Shown here one piece after another: positions 6,776 to 14,328 of a stretch of DNA of 14,465 nt (positions within the stretch are counted from its first letter, which is position 1; each line of letters starts with the position of its first letter). Position numbers and translations under genes: made by a program. The notes under the pieces were generated by a model. That model was not told the origin of the DNA. It ran no database searches and saw only the letters and a program-made list of their open reading frames with translations. Where the stretch lies: positions 1 to 14,465 of the forward strand of contig CAYNSX010000049.1 of NCBI GenBank assembly GCA_964400165.1. The letters run 5' to 3'. Source of the DNA: CAYNSX01 sp964400165. Its GTDB lineage: Bacteria; Armatimonadota; Hebobacteria; CAYNSX01.

Positions 6776-8577
6776 GCAGGCGGCAGGTGCTGGCGGAAGA
6801 AGTTGCGCATCCGCGTGTAGGCGTCAATGCGGTTGGTCAGTTTGCGGAAGCCATGGCCCTCGTCGGGATAGGTGTGCAGTTCGTAAGGAATCTTGTTGCG
6901 GTCGAGGGCCGCAGCCAAGTGGCGGGCTTCTGAAATCGGGCAGCGCGGATCTTGTTCGGTCTGGATCAAAAGCAGCGGACAGCGAATGCAGTCGGCGAAG
7001 TGGATCGGCGAACGGTCGTAGTACAACTCGGGCACCTCATCGGGCGTGCCGAACTTGTGCTTGAAGTAATACACGATGAATTCCCGTGAAGTTTCCCACA
7101 TCGTCTGCCAGTTGTAGATGCCGACGAGACTGGTCGCCGCCGCCCATTTTTCGGGCTTCTTCGTGATGCACATCAGCGTCATATAGCCGCCGTAGGAAGC
7201 GCCATAGATGCCGACGCGGCCCGCGTCGGCGATGCCCTCGCTTACCAGGAAGTCCGCGCCGGACGCCACATCTTCGAGGTCGGCGCCGCCCAGGTCGCGG
7301 TCGGCCATCGTGCGGAACTTGCGCCCGTAGCCGGTGGAGCCGCGGAAATTCGGCAGCAGGACACTGTATCCGGCGAGCACGAGGAACTGGACAAACGGGT
7401 CCCAGATGTCGCTGCGGTGGCTCTCCGGGCCGCCGTGCGGGCAGATGAGCGCGGCGTGGCCGGCGCCCTGGTAGAGCAGCGCCGGAATCGACAGCCCGTC
7501 CGTCGACAGGTACTGGATGGGTTCCGGCGCCACCAGATGCGCAGACGGAAAGCCATCAGGGAGGGACTGGACGACGGGGCTGGCAGCGTCGCCGGCCCAA
7601 CGCCAGATGCCAATCGGCGTCCGCGCGTCGGTGTGCAAGAAGAGGAGCGCGTCGCCCGCCCACTGCGTGGCGCTGGCGACTCCGGTCGCGGGCGACACAC
7701 GCTGCGGGGCGGCGTCCAGTCGGGCGTCCTTGACCTGCGCCGACCAGCCGATGCTTTCGTGCTCGAGGAAGGCGATTCGTTTGCCGTCCGGCGAAAAGAC
7801 CGGGCTGATGTTCTCGCGCGCGCTGAAATGGAGCCAAGAGACTTCGCCGCCGCTCACTCGATAGAAGCCGATCTCGGCGACATCGTGCTCGTTCGAAGTG
7901 AACAGAAAGCCGGAGCCGTCGGGCGCCCAGATGTCGCTGCCGCTGACACCGAAGAGGTTGCCGACGGTCACCTCGGTTTCGGCACGCGCGAGCACGCGCC
8001 GCGTTTCGGCCGCCGGCACATCGAGCAGCCAGACTTCGCTCTCGCGGAATTTGATGGTGTAGGCGATGGAGCGGCCGTCGGGCGACCAGACGAAAGCGCC
8101 GACCGGGTCGTCGTGGTGGGTGCGCTGCTGCGGCTCGCCGCCGTCGGCGCTCACGGTGAAGAGTTGCAGGTGACCGCCGTGGCGATTGGAGACGAAAGCG
8201 AGCGAATGGCCGTCGGGCGCCCAAGCGGCGAGGCGGTGGTCGCGTTTTCCGGTCGTTAGCGGCTGCGGCGTGCCGCCGGCGGCGGACATCACATAGAGAT
8301 TGAAGTTCTCATCGCCGTCGTGGTCGGAGACGAAGACGATGCGCGTGCCGTCGGGGCTCCACATTGGGTCGAGCGCGGACTCGGGCCAGTCGCGCAGGAG
8401 GGGAACAGGCGAGACGCCTGCGGTGACTTTGGGGTCGAGGCGAAAGAGTTCCCAGCGGCCGTTGGGGTTCCAGGCGAAGACCAGACGCCCGTCGGGCAGC
8501 GCGTCGAAACTCCACACCTGCGGCACCGCGAGCAGTTGCTCGAGAGTCAGCGCCTCGGTGACGGCGGTTGGGGCCAT
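6772..8577 (-). CDS. S9-family serine peptidase (prolyl oligopeptidase/acylaminoacyl-peptidase type), downstream copy
   Basis: A 601-residue protein with an N-terminal seven-bladed beta-propeller made of TolB/PD40-like blades (repeated SPDG-x-IAF/FVS motifs, about 60–340) and a C-terminal alpha/beta-hydrolase domain. The nucleophile motif is GASYGG with Ser461; Asp543 (EQDPRCP) and His575 (DEGHGF) complete the triad. HGGPESH and NFRGSTGYGRKF supply oxyanion and substrate-binding elements. Family members cut short peptides or remove acylated N-terminal residues. No signal peptide is seen, so it is probably cytoplasmic. The ATG at 8575–8577 shares one base with the stop of the upstream paralogue (TAATG), so it is probably translated by re-initiation. 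An apparent extension of this reading frame to 9450 is only antisense-frame shadow inside the paralogue. Confidence 0.94.
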   Translation of the reverse strand: MAPTAVTEALTLEQLLAVPQVWSFDALPDGRLVFAWNPNGRWELFRLDPKVTAGVSPVPLLRDWPESALDPMWSPDGTRIVFVSDHDGDENFNLYVMSAAGGTPQPLTTGKRDHRLAAWAPDGHSLAFVSNRHGGHLQLFTVSADGGEPQQRTHHDDPVGAFVWSPDGRSIAYTIKFRESEVWLLDVPAAETRRVLARAETEVTVGNLFGVSGSDIWAPDGSGFLFTSNEHDVAEIGFYRVSGGEVSWLHFSARENISPVFSPDGKRIAFLEHESIGWSAQVKDARLDAAPQRVSPATGVASATQWAGDALLFLHTDARTPIGIWRWAGDAASPVVQSLPDGFPSAHLVAPEPIQYLSTDGLSIPALLYQGAGHAALICPHGGPESHRSDIWDPFVQFLVLAGYSVLLPNFRGSTGYGRKFRTMADRDLGGADLEDVASGADFLVSEGIADAGRVGIYGASYGGYMTLMCITKKPEKWAAATSLVGIYNWQTMWETSREFIVYYFKHKFGTPDEVPELYYDRSPIHFADCIRCPLLLIQTEQDPRCPISEARHLAAALDRNKIPYELHTYPDEGHGFRKLTNRIDAYTRMRNFFRQHLPPA

Positions 8578-10382
8578 TACGATGTGCGGCTTCCGACCGC
8601 CGCGGTCTCTGCGACAGGCAAGTGCTCGCGAAAGAAGGCGCGGACGCGCGTCCAAGCGTCGATGCGATTCGTGCGCTTGCGGAAGCCGTGGCCCTCGTCG
8701 GGGTAGGTGACCAGGTCGAATGGCGTGCCTTGCTTCTCCAGCGTCGCCGCCAGTTGCCGCGCCTCGGAGACGGGGCAGCGGGGGTCCTGCTCGCCGTGCA
8801 GGATGAGCAGCGGGCAGCGGACACGGTCGGCGAAGTTGATGGGCGAGCGCTCGAAATAGAACTCCGGGTTGCCCGCCGGTGTCCCCACTTTCTGCGAATC
8901 GTAGAACTTCAGATACTCGCGCTCGGTCTCGAACTCGGTGACCCAATTGAAGAAGCCGACGATGGTGGCGCCCGCCGCCCAGCGACCGGGGTGCTGGGTC
9001 AGGGCCATCATCGTCAGGTAGCCGCCGTAACTGCCGCCGAAGACGCCGACAGCGTCCTGGCGCGCCAAGCCCTGCGCGATCAAGTAATCGGCGGAGGCGA
9101 CGACATCGCGCAAGTCGCCGCCGCCGAGGTCGAAGTCGGCGAGGCGCAGGAATTTGCGCCCGAAGCCGGTCGAGCCGCGGTAGTTCGGCGTGATGTGCAC
9201 ATAACCGGCGTCGACGAGAAAGTGCCGGACGGGGTCCCAGTTGTTGAGTTCGTGCGACTCGGGGCCGCCGTGGATGTCCACGAGCGCGCAGCCCGATGGG
9301 GAGCGCGGCGTCGTGACCAGTGCCGTGATCTCGCGCCCGTCGAACGAGGGAAACCGCACGAAGGCGGGTTCGGGCGCGGCGCCGGACGGAAAGTCGGCGG
9401 GCAGCGAATTCGTCAGTTGCCGCAGGGCCCCGTCGCTGGCAAAGACCCACAGGTCGTTCGGGCGCTGGGCATTGTTGTACAGGTAGTAGAGATTGCCCGC
9501 CGTGTCCCAGGTGAGCGTGCTGGCGACGCCGCGCTCGGGGGAGGCGACGCGGTCCGGGCCGCTAGGCAGGTCGCGCACGCGAGCGACCAGGTTGCCGTCG
9601 CGGTGCTCGAGGTAGGCGAGTTGTGCGCCATCGGGAGAGATGCGCGGTTCGGATTTCTCGTGGGGGCTGGTGACGACCCACTCGACCGCCCCGTCCGCCA
9701 TATGGTACCGGCCGATATCGAAGATGTCGTGCTCGTTGGAGATGAAGAAAAAGCCGCTGCCGTCGGGCAGCCAGCAGCCCTCGTCCACTTCAAACTCGAC
9801 ATTCTGCGCGCCGAGGAGCCGCTTCGGCGGGCGGTCATCGAGGGGTTTCAGCCACACTTCGCTCTCGCGCATCCCGCGGCCATACAGGAGCGCGTCGCCG
9901 CAGGGCGACCACACCGCCCCGAAAACCGGCACTTCGCCGGAGGTGACGGCCTGCACTCCGCTGCCGTCAGCGTTCATGACAAAGAGGTTGAGGTTGTCTC
10001 CGCCACGATTGGAAGTGAACGCGATCCGCTGGCCATCCAGCGACCACAGAGGCGCATGATTGTCACTGCCGCCGCCGGTGAGATTGACCGGCGCGCTCTC
10101 ACCGGGACGCATCACGAAGATGTCGAAGTTCTCGTCGCCGGCGCGGTCCGAGACGAAGGCGAGGCGTTCGCCCGCCGGGTCCCAACTGGGGTCGAGCGCG
10201 GCCTCGCGGCCGTCCGTCAGGCGCTGCGGCTCGGCGCCGGGGCCGTCGACCAGGAACAAGTCCCACTGCCCCTCACGGTCCCATTGCACGACGATGCGCC
10301 CGCCCGCCGGCGTGACGGAAAACGCCCCGACGCGCGGGATGGAGAGCAGGTAGTCCAACGAGAGGGGTTGCCGGTCGTTCAT
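8577..10382 (-). CDS. S9-family serine peptidase (prolyl oligopeptidase/acylaminoacyl-peptidase type), upstream copy
   Basis: Tandem paralogue of the preceding peptidase with the identical length of 601 residues and the same architecture: beta-propeller first (SDRAGDENFDIFVM, SNRGGDNLNLFVM and similar blades), then an alpha/beta-hydrolase domain. The nucleophile motif is GGSYGG with Ser451; Asp533 (EQDPRCP) and His565 (DEGHGF) have exactly the same spacing as in the other copy. It carries an extra ten-residue C-terminal tail. The start is ATG at 10380–10382, giving MNDRQPLSLDYLLSIPRVG, which aligns with the start of the downstream copy. The longer open frame to 11135 is shadow of tmk. It lies first in a two-gene unit. 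The 75 bases to the divergent tmk gene show no convincing promoter for either strand. No signal peptide is visible. Confidence 0.94.
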   Translation of the reverse strand: MNDRQPLSLDYLLSIPRVGAFSVTPAGGRIVVQWDREGQWDLFLVDGPGAEPQRLTDGREAALDPSWDPAGERLAFVSDRAGDENFDIFVMRPGESAPVNLTGGGSDNHAPLWSLDGQRIAFTSNRGGDNLNLFVMNADGSGVQAVTSGEVPVFGAVWSPCGDALLYGRGMRESEVWLKPLDDRPPKRLLGAQNVEFEVDEGCWLPDGSGFFFISNEHDIFDIGRYHMADGAVEWVVTSPHEKSEPRISPDGAQLAYLEHRDGNLVARVRDLPSGPDRVASPERGVASTLTWDTAGNLYYLYNNAQRPNDLWVFASDGALRQLTNSLPADFPSGAAPEPAFVRFPSFDGREITALVTTPRSPSGCALVDIHGGPESHELNNWDPVRHFLVDAGYVHITPNYRGSTGFGRKFLRLADFDLGGGDLRDVVASADYLIAQGLARQDAVGVFGGSYGGYLTMMALTQHPGRWAAGATIVGFFNWVTEFETEREYLKFYDSQKVGTPAGNPEFYFERSPINFADRVRCPLLILHGEQDPRCPVSEARQLAATLEKQGTPFDLVTYPDEGHGFRKRTNRIDAWTRVRAFFREHLPVAETAAVGSRTS

Positions 10383-10457
10383 CGCTCTGGTGTGATGGGG
10401 TGTTCGGCAGGGCGGGGGAAAGTCCTGGCCGGGCCGAATCTCCACAGAGGCGAGCGC

Positions 10458-11081
10458 GTGAGCGGACTCTTCATCACCATCGAGGGCATTGACGGCGCCG
10501 GCAAGAGCACGCAGGCGCAGCGGCTGGTTGCGGCGCTGCGGGCGCGCGGGCTGGAAGTCGTGCTCACCCGCGAGCCGGGCGGCACGCGCCTGGGCGCGGC
10601 GCTGCGCGACCTGCTTCTCGACCCCGCCGTGCACTTGAGCGACTGGGCGGAGTGCTTCCTGTACTTGAGCGACCGGGCGCTGCATGTCGCCGAGGTGGTC
10701 CGGCCGGCGCTCGACGCCGGGAAATGCGTGGTGTCCGAGCGCTTCACCGACTCGACGCTGGCGTATCAGTGTTACGGGCGGGGGCTGGACCTCGAACTGG
10801 TGCGACACCTCAATCGCGAGGCGGCGCAGGGACTGGAGCCGGTGTTGACCATCTTGCTCGATGTGCCGCCGGAGACCGGCGCCGGCCGCCGCCAGACGCA
10901 CGACCGCATCGAGGGCGCCGGGCTGGCGCTGCACCGGCGCATCCGCGACGGTTACCTGGCGCTGGCGAAGGAAGCGCCGTCGCGGTTTGTGGTGACTGAT
11001 GCGACACAGGGGCCGGACCAGGTGGCCGGGGCCGTCCTCGCCGCGGCGGAACGAATCATCGAAGGGGGGCGTGTGGGATGA
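10458..11081 (+). CDS. tmk: Thymidylate kinase
   Basis: Phosphorylates dTMP to dTDP with ATP in the cytoplasm. It has 207 residues, normal for the family. The P-loop GIDGAGKST spans 10–18, the TMP-binding REPGGT is at 38–43, and the second nucleoside motif is SERFTDSTLAYQ (93–104). There Glu94–Arg95 replaces the more common Asp-Arg, a variant known to me from other bacteria. The LID segment GAGRRQTHDR (141–150) is short but keeps three arginines. Start GTG 10458 has GAGG at 10447–10450 seven bases upstream; the long in-frame stretch before it is antisense to the S9 peptidase. It overlaps darA by four bases (ATGA). Confidence 0.96.
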   Translation: MSGLFITIEGIDGAGKSTQAQRLVAALRARGLEVVLTREPGGTRLGAALRDLLLDPAVHLSDWAECFLYLSDRALHVAEVVRPALDAGKCVVSERFTDSTLAYQCYGRGLDLELVRHLNREAAQGLEPVLTILLDVPPETGAGRRQTHDRIEGAGLALHRRIRDGYLALAKEAPSRFVVTDATQGPDQVAGAVLAAAERIIEGGRVG

Positions 11082-11407
11082 AACTGATTCTGGCGGTGGT
11101 GAACAGCAAGGACCGGCAGGCGGTGCTCGATGCACTGGTCGAGGGGGGATACAACTTCACGGAAATCGCCAGCACGGGCGGATTCCTGCGCGAGGGCAAT
11201 GCAACCATCCTGCTCGGAACCGAGGCCGGCCAGGTCGAAGGCGTGGTGCGCCTGATCGGCGCACACGCACGGTCGCGGGAGCAGTTCGTCAATGTTGTGG
11301 CTCCGACCATCGAGCCGGCGGCGGCGACGCTCTCCAGCCCGATCGAAATCAAGGTCGGCGGGGCGATTGTGTTCATCCTGAATGTCGAGCGCGTTGAGCG
11401 GTTCTGA
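11078..11407 (+). CDS. darA: PII-like cyclic-di-AMP receptor (DarA/PstA/YaaQ family)
   Basis: A 109-residue protein that matches the PII-like c-di-AMP binding family over its whole length. It opens MKLILAVV, has the ligand-site run ASTGGFLREGN (31–41), then SSPIEIKVGGAIVFILNV near the end, and finishes in Phe109. Thr28, Phe36, Leu37 and Asn41 fall at the same positions as ligand-contacting residues I recall for the Staphylococcus protein. Family members form trimers in the cytoplasm and signal c-di-AMP levels, with targets still poorly known. The gene overlaps tmk by four bases and holB by 26. In Bacillus the order is tmk, yaaQ, yaaR, holB; here yaaR is absent. Its presence implies c-di-AMP signalling in this organism. 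Confidence 0.93.
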   Translation: MKLILAVVNSKDRQAVLDALVEGGYNFTEIASTGGFLREGNATILLGTEAGQVEGVVRLIGAHARSREQFVNVVAPTIEPAAATLSSPIEIKVGGAIVFILNVERVERF

Positions 11408-12593
11408 AGAGGGCGCCGTCTGGCGCGGCATTATCGGCCACGCGCGGGCTGTCGCGGCGCTGCGCGGGCTGCTCGCGGCGGGCCGAGCGCCGCACGCGCT
11501 GCTCTTCGAAGGGCCGGAGCAAGTCGGCAAGACGACCGTGGCGCGGGCGTTCGTTGCCGCGCTGCTGTGCGAGCGCGGTGAGGGCGACGGGTGCGGGGAG
11601 TGCCGCTCGTGCAAGGCCGTCGCCGGCAACCGGCACCCGGATGTCATTGAAGTGATCCCGCGGCTCAAGAAGTCCGGAGACCCCGGAGGGGGCTTGATTC
11701 GATTGTGGCAAATCACCGATCGGCGGTACGGGAAGCACAAAGACGACGACGCGGGGCCGCAGCGAGCGCTTCGTGACGAAGCCAAACAGAGCCCGTTCTG
11801 GGGACGACGAAAGTGTTTCATAATTGAGCCGGCACACGCAATGGAGATTGTGACCGCAAATGCGCTCCTCAAGACGCTCGAAGAGCCGCCGCCCGCATCG
11901 CTGTTGATTCTGGTGACGCCGCGGCCGGAGGATTTGCCCGTCACGATCCTGTCGCGCTGCCGGCGGGTGGTGTTCGAGGCGGTGCCCTTCGACGCGCTGC
12001 GGGATGGCCTGGCAGCGCGCGGCATCGAAGCGGCGCTGGCGGACGAACTGGCGCGCGAAGCCAATGGGCGGCCGGGGGCGGCGCTGCAGTTGGCGGAGAA
12101 CCCCGACCTGCAAGCCGCCCGCGAAGCGGTGCGGGCGGTGGCGGCGCAACTGCACTCCGCCGACCCGAAGGCCGCGCTGCTGCTCGCGGACGAGTTGCGC
12201 ACGGCCACGCTGCGCCTGGCCGCCGCGGTCAAAGGCGACGAGCCGGAGCCGCTGCCGGGCAAGCGCCGCGATGAAGAGTCCGACACCCGGGCGCTACGGC
12301 GGGCGTTCCCGACGACCGCCCTGCTGCTGGCGGAGTGGCTGCGGATGGCGGGCGTCGCGGCGGAGGGCCGCGACCGCGCGGCCGGCCCCGACGCCGCCGT
12401 GCTGCGGGCCCAGGGGCGCCGCGCCGGCCGGGGCGGGCTGGCACGGGCGGCCAAGGCCGTGCAGCGCAGCATCGGCTTCGTCGAGAGCAATGTGGCGCCG
12501 GAATTGGTCTTTGAGGCGCTGGTCATCAATCTGCTCGGCGCCATGCAGGGCGGCGGGCCGCGCGCAACTCGAACCGCTGTGCGTTCGTCTTAG
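11382..12593 (+). CDS. holB: DNA polymerase III subunit delta prime (clamp loader)
   Basis: A 403-residue AAA+ clamp-loader subunit. The fold signs are IIGH (17–20), P-loop GPEQVGKT (44–51), a four-cysteine zinc module at C63, C71, C74 and C77, NALLKTLEEPPP (160–171) and the SRC motif (191–193), whose arginine acts in trans on the neighbouring ATPase subunit. Compared with usual delta prime proteins there appears to be an insertion of about 18 residues near 114–131, rich in Lys, Asp and Arg, between the zinc module and the segment GRRKCFIIEPAHAM. The ATG at 11382 overlaps darA by 26 bases and has no obvious Shine-Dalgarno; TTG 11394 is a weaker alternative. Two further stops (TAG, TGA) follow the TAG in frame. 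Third gene of the tmk operon. Confidence 0.92.
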   Translation: MSSALSGSEEGAVWRGIIGHARAVAALRGLLAAGRAPHALLFEGPEQVGKTTVARAFVAALLCERGEGDGCGECRSCKAVAGNRHPDVIEVIPRLKKSGDPGGGLIRLWQITDRRYGKHKDDDAGPQRALRDEAKQSPFWGRRKCFIIEPAHAMEIVTANALLKTLEEPPPASLLILVTPRPEDLPVTILSRCRRVVFEAVPFDALRDGLAARGIEAALADELAREANGRPGAALQLAENPDLQAAREAVRAVAAQLHSADPKAALLLADELRTATLRLAAAVKGDEPEPLPGKRRDEESDTRALRRAFPTTALLLAEWLRMAGVAAEGRDRAAGPDAAVLRAQGRRAGRGGLARAAKAVQRSIGFVESNVAPELVFEALVINLLGAMQGGGPRATRTAVRSS

Positions 12594-12625
12594 TAGTGAC
12601 CGATTCACGACTCCCCTGACCCATT

Positions 12626-12629
12626 GGAG
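12626..12629 (+). promoter_or_regulatory. Ribosome binding site for the htrA N-terminal frame
   Basis: GGAG lies six bases before ATG 12636. It supports translation starting in the frame that encodes the membrane anchor, not at GTG 12878 in the protease frame, where no Shine-Dalgarno is visible. Confidence 0.6.
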
Positions 12630-12635
12630 ATAACG

Positions 12636-13010
12636 ATGCCCCGCAAACTCTCGACGACTCTGGGCGGCTTGGCGCTGGCGATTGCGATGGCGGCGGTGGC
12701 GGTCGGCGTCTCGCGCCTCGGCGCGACAACGCACGGCGCCGGCATGGCGCTGGCGGCGCCGCCGAGCGACGGCGCACCCGCGCCGGTGTTGACGCCCGCA
12801 ATATCGCGCGATGGCGTCGGGCTGCCGACCTTCCAACCCGCCATTCGCGCCTCGGCGCGGCGACGCACGGCGTCGGCGTGGCGCTGGCCGCGCCGCCGAG
12901 CGTCGTCGCCCCCGCGGCGGCGCCGGTTCTGTCCGCGGCTGCGACGCGCGACGGCTCGGCGCTGCCGACCTTCCAGCCCGCCATCCGCGCGACGGCGCCT
13001 GCGGTGGTGA
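12636..13010 (+). pseudogene. N-terminal anchor fragment of HtrA-type protease, out of frame with the protease body
   Basis: From ATG 12636 (after a good Shine-Dalgarno) the first 25 residues read as a basic start followed by a hydrophobic signal or anchor segment, about residues 9–25 (LGGLALAIAMAAVAVGV). An Ala/Pro-rich linker follows, ending LPTFQPAIRA (residues 63–72). After that the frame degenerates into Arg-rich sequence and stops at 13008–13010. The same linker motif, LPTFQPAIRA, resumes in the other frame and leads directly into the protease domain. This is therefore the true 5' part of the protease gene, separated from it by a net one-base loss. It could be a real mutation, a regulated or programmed frameshift, or a sequence error. 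Confidence 0.7.
12711..12991 (+). repeat. Imperfect direct tandem duplication (134-bp period) within htrA 5' region
   Basis: The unit beginning CTCGGCGCGACAACGCACGG at 12717 recurs at 12851 as CTCGGCGCGGCGACGCACGG, and both end in CTGCCGACCTTCCA…CCCGCCAT…CGCGC. The 15-base stretch TCGCGCCTCGGCGCG is identical at 12711 and 12845. By hand alignment the copies are about 80% identical. The second has two extra Ala codons. The 134-base offset is not a multiple of three, so the copies lie in different frames. Confidence 0.85.
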
Positions 13011-14293
13011 CGATTTCGACCGCGGAACTGACGACGGACCGGTTCTTCGGCGATCAGCGCGTCGAGCGCGGCTCGGGGTCGGGGGTCATCTTCGACCCGA
13101 CCGGCTATGTGCTGACCAACGCCCATGTCGTCGGCTTCGACCCGCGCCAACCGATCCGAGGCGACCGCGTGGAGTTGGGCGTGGACCGCGTCAATGTCGG
13201 CCTGCCCGACGGGACGCTGTATCAGGGGCAGGTGCTCGCCCTTGATCCGCTGACCGACCTGGCGGTGGTGAAGATTTTGAGCGACCGGCAATTTCCGGCG
13301 GCGGCGCTGGGCGACTCGAACTCGATCACGGTGGGCGATTGGGTTATCGCCATCGGGCAGCCGTTCGAGTTCCCGCAGACGGTGACGGCGGGCATCATCA
13401 GCGCGCTGGCGCGTGAGAATCTGGGCGGCCCGTCCCGCATCCAGACCGATGCCGCCATCAACCCGGGCAGCAGCGGCGGTCCGCTCATCAATCTGCGCGG
13501 CGAAGTCATCGGGATCAATGAGCTAATTGTGTCGCCGTCGCAGACCTACGCCGGCTTGAGTTTTGCCATTCCCGTCGACGCCCAGACGAAACAACTCATC
13601 GCCACGATGCGCGCCGGCCGGCCCGTCGAGCGCGGCTATCTCGGATTCGAGAGCCGACCCGTAGGCGAGGCAGTGCGCAAGGTGTATGGCGTGACGGGCG
13701 GCGCCATGGTGACCGGTGTGATTCCGGACGGTCCCGCCGGAACGGCCGGCATCCGGGCGCTCGATGTCATAACCAGCATGAACGGCGCCGCGGTGCGGAC
13801 GCAGGCGGATTTGACGCGGACGATGGAACAGACCGCGCCCGGCCAGACGCTGCGCCTCGGTTTCGTCCGGCGGACCGCAGCGGGCTTCCAGACGATGGAG
13901 CGGGAAGTGCGGGTGGGCTCGGGCGGGATGGTGCTGGTACGCGCGCCGGTCGCCTCGAGCATTCCCGGCCCGCTGGGCGTCGATGCCCGCGAATTGAAGC
14001 CCGAATGGATGGTGCAGACCAACGGCACCGAGCGCGTCGGCGTCGGAGTCTACGAAGTGGACCCGCTCGGTGTCGGCGGGCTGGCGGGGCTGCGTTCCAG
14101 CGACTTCATCCTGGCAGTCAACGGCCAGGAGGTGCACAGCCTGACGGAGTACAACCGCATTATGGCGGGGCTGCGTGCCGGCGATGCCGCAGTGCTGTAT
14201 GTGCGCCGCTGGGCCTACCGACGAATCGGCGGGCAGTCGCGCGACATCGTGATCGAGGTGCCTGCGGTGGGTCAGACCGCCAGTCGCGGTTGA
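12878..14293 (+). CDS. htrA: HtrA/DegP-family serine protease, two PDZ domains (protease body; natural N-terminus frameshifted)
   Basis: A trypsin-like quality-control protease of the cell envelope. Numbered from GTG 12878 (471 residues), the triad is His83 (TNAHVV), Asp127 (DPLTDLAVVKI) and Ser199 in NPGSSGGPL; the usual GNSGG is GSSGG here. PDZ1 spans about 245–345 (YLGFESRP … VIPDGPAGTAGI) and PDZ2 about 365–460 (YEVDPLGVGGLAGLRSSDFILAVNGQEV). That matches the DegP/DegQ plan. The protease frame is open further upstream but holds no better start codon, and no Shine-Dalgarno precedes 12878. The proper beginning is ATG 12636 in another frame. If translated from 12878 the protein would lack its anchor and stay in the cytoplasm. 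The stop codon overlaps the -35 box of the tRNA promoter. Confidence 0.85.
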   Translation: MALAAPPSVVAPAAAPVLSAAATRDGSALPTFQPAIRATAPAVVTISTAELTTDRFFGDQRVERGSGSGVIFDPTGYVLTNAHVVGFDPRQPIRGDRVELGVDRVNVGLPDGTLYQGQVLALDPLTDLAVVKILSDRQFPAAALGDSNSITVGDWVIAIGQPFEFPQTVTAGIISALARENLGGPSRIQTDAAINPGSSGGPLINLRGEVIGINELIVSPSQTYAGLSFAIPVDAQTKQLIATMRAGRPVERGYLGFESRPVGEAVRKVYGVTGGAMVTGVIPDGPAGTAGIRALDVITSMNGAAVRTQADLTRTMEQTAPGQTLRLGFVRRTAAGFQTMEREVRVGSGGMVLVRAPVASSIPGPLGVDARELKPEWMVQTNGTERVGVGVYEVDPLGVGGLAGLRSSDFILAVNGQEVHSLTEYNRIMAGLRAGDAAVLYVRRWAYRRIGGQSRDIVIEVPAVGQTASRG

Positions 14294-14318
14294 CATCCAC
14301 CGCGGCAGGTGGTATCAC
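14290..14318 (+). promoter_or_regulatory. Promoter for the initiator tRNA gene
   Basis: A perfect -35 box TTGACA (14290–14295) is followed by 17 bases and TATCAC (14313–14318), a 4/6 match to the -10 consensus and like the TATCAT of the promoter at 2541. Predicted transcription begins about 14325, a few bases before the tRNA. The -35 box contains the htrA stop codon. Confidence 0.7.
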
Positions 14319-14328
14319 CCAACTGGAT

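Noticed and set aside
8578..9450. Apparent 292-residue N-terminal extension of the downstream S9 peptidase, giving an 892-residue protein
   Set aside because: The extra part is Arg/Pro-rich and lies wholly inside the upstream peptidase gene in another frame; the true start MAPTAVTEALTLEQLL aligns with the paralogue's start.
10383..10457. Divergent promoters between the S9 peptidase and tmk
   Set aside because: No pair of boxes with acceptable spacing is visible on either strand in these 75 bases; promoters may lie within the genes.
11690..11860. Lower-GC patch in holB as a sign of horizontal transfer
   Set aside because: The frame is intact and the surrounding HolB motifs are continuous; the difference is local and may reflect the charged insert only.
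12624..12635. TTG 12624 as start of the htrA N-terminal frame
   Set aside because: It would place the GGAG ribosome binding site inside the coding region; ATG 12636 has proper spacing.
14297..14312. CCACC/GGTGG hairpin after htrA as a terminator
   Set aside because: The stem is only five pairs, there is no T run, and it falls in the spacer of the tRNA promoter.
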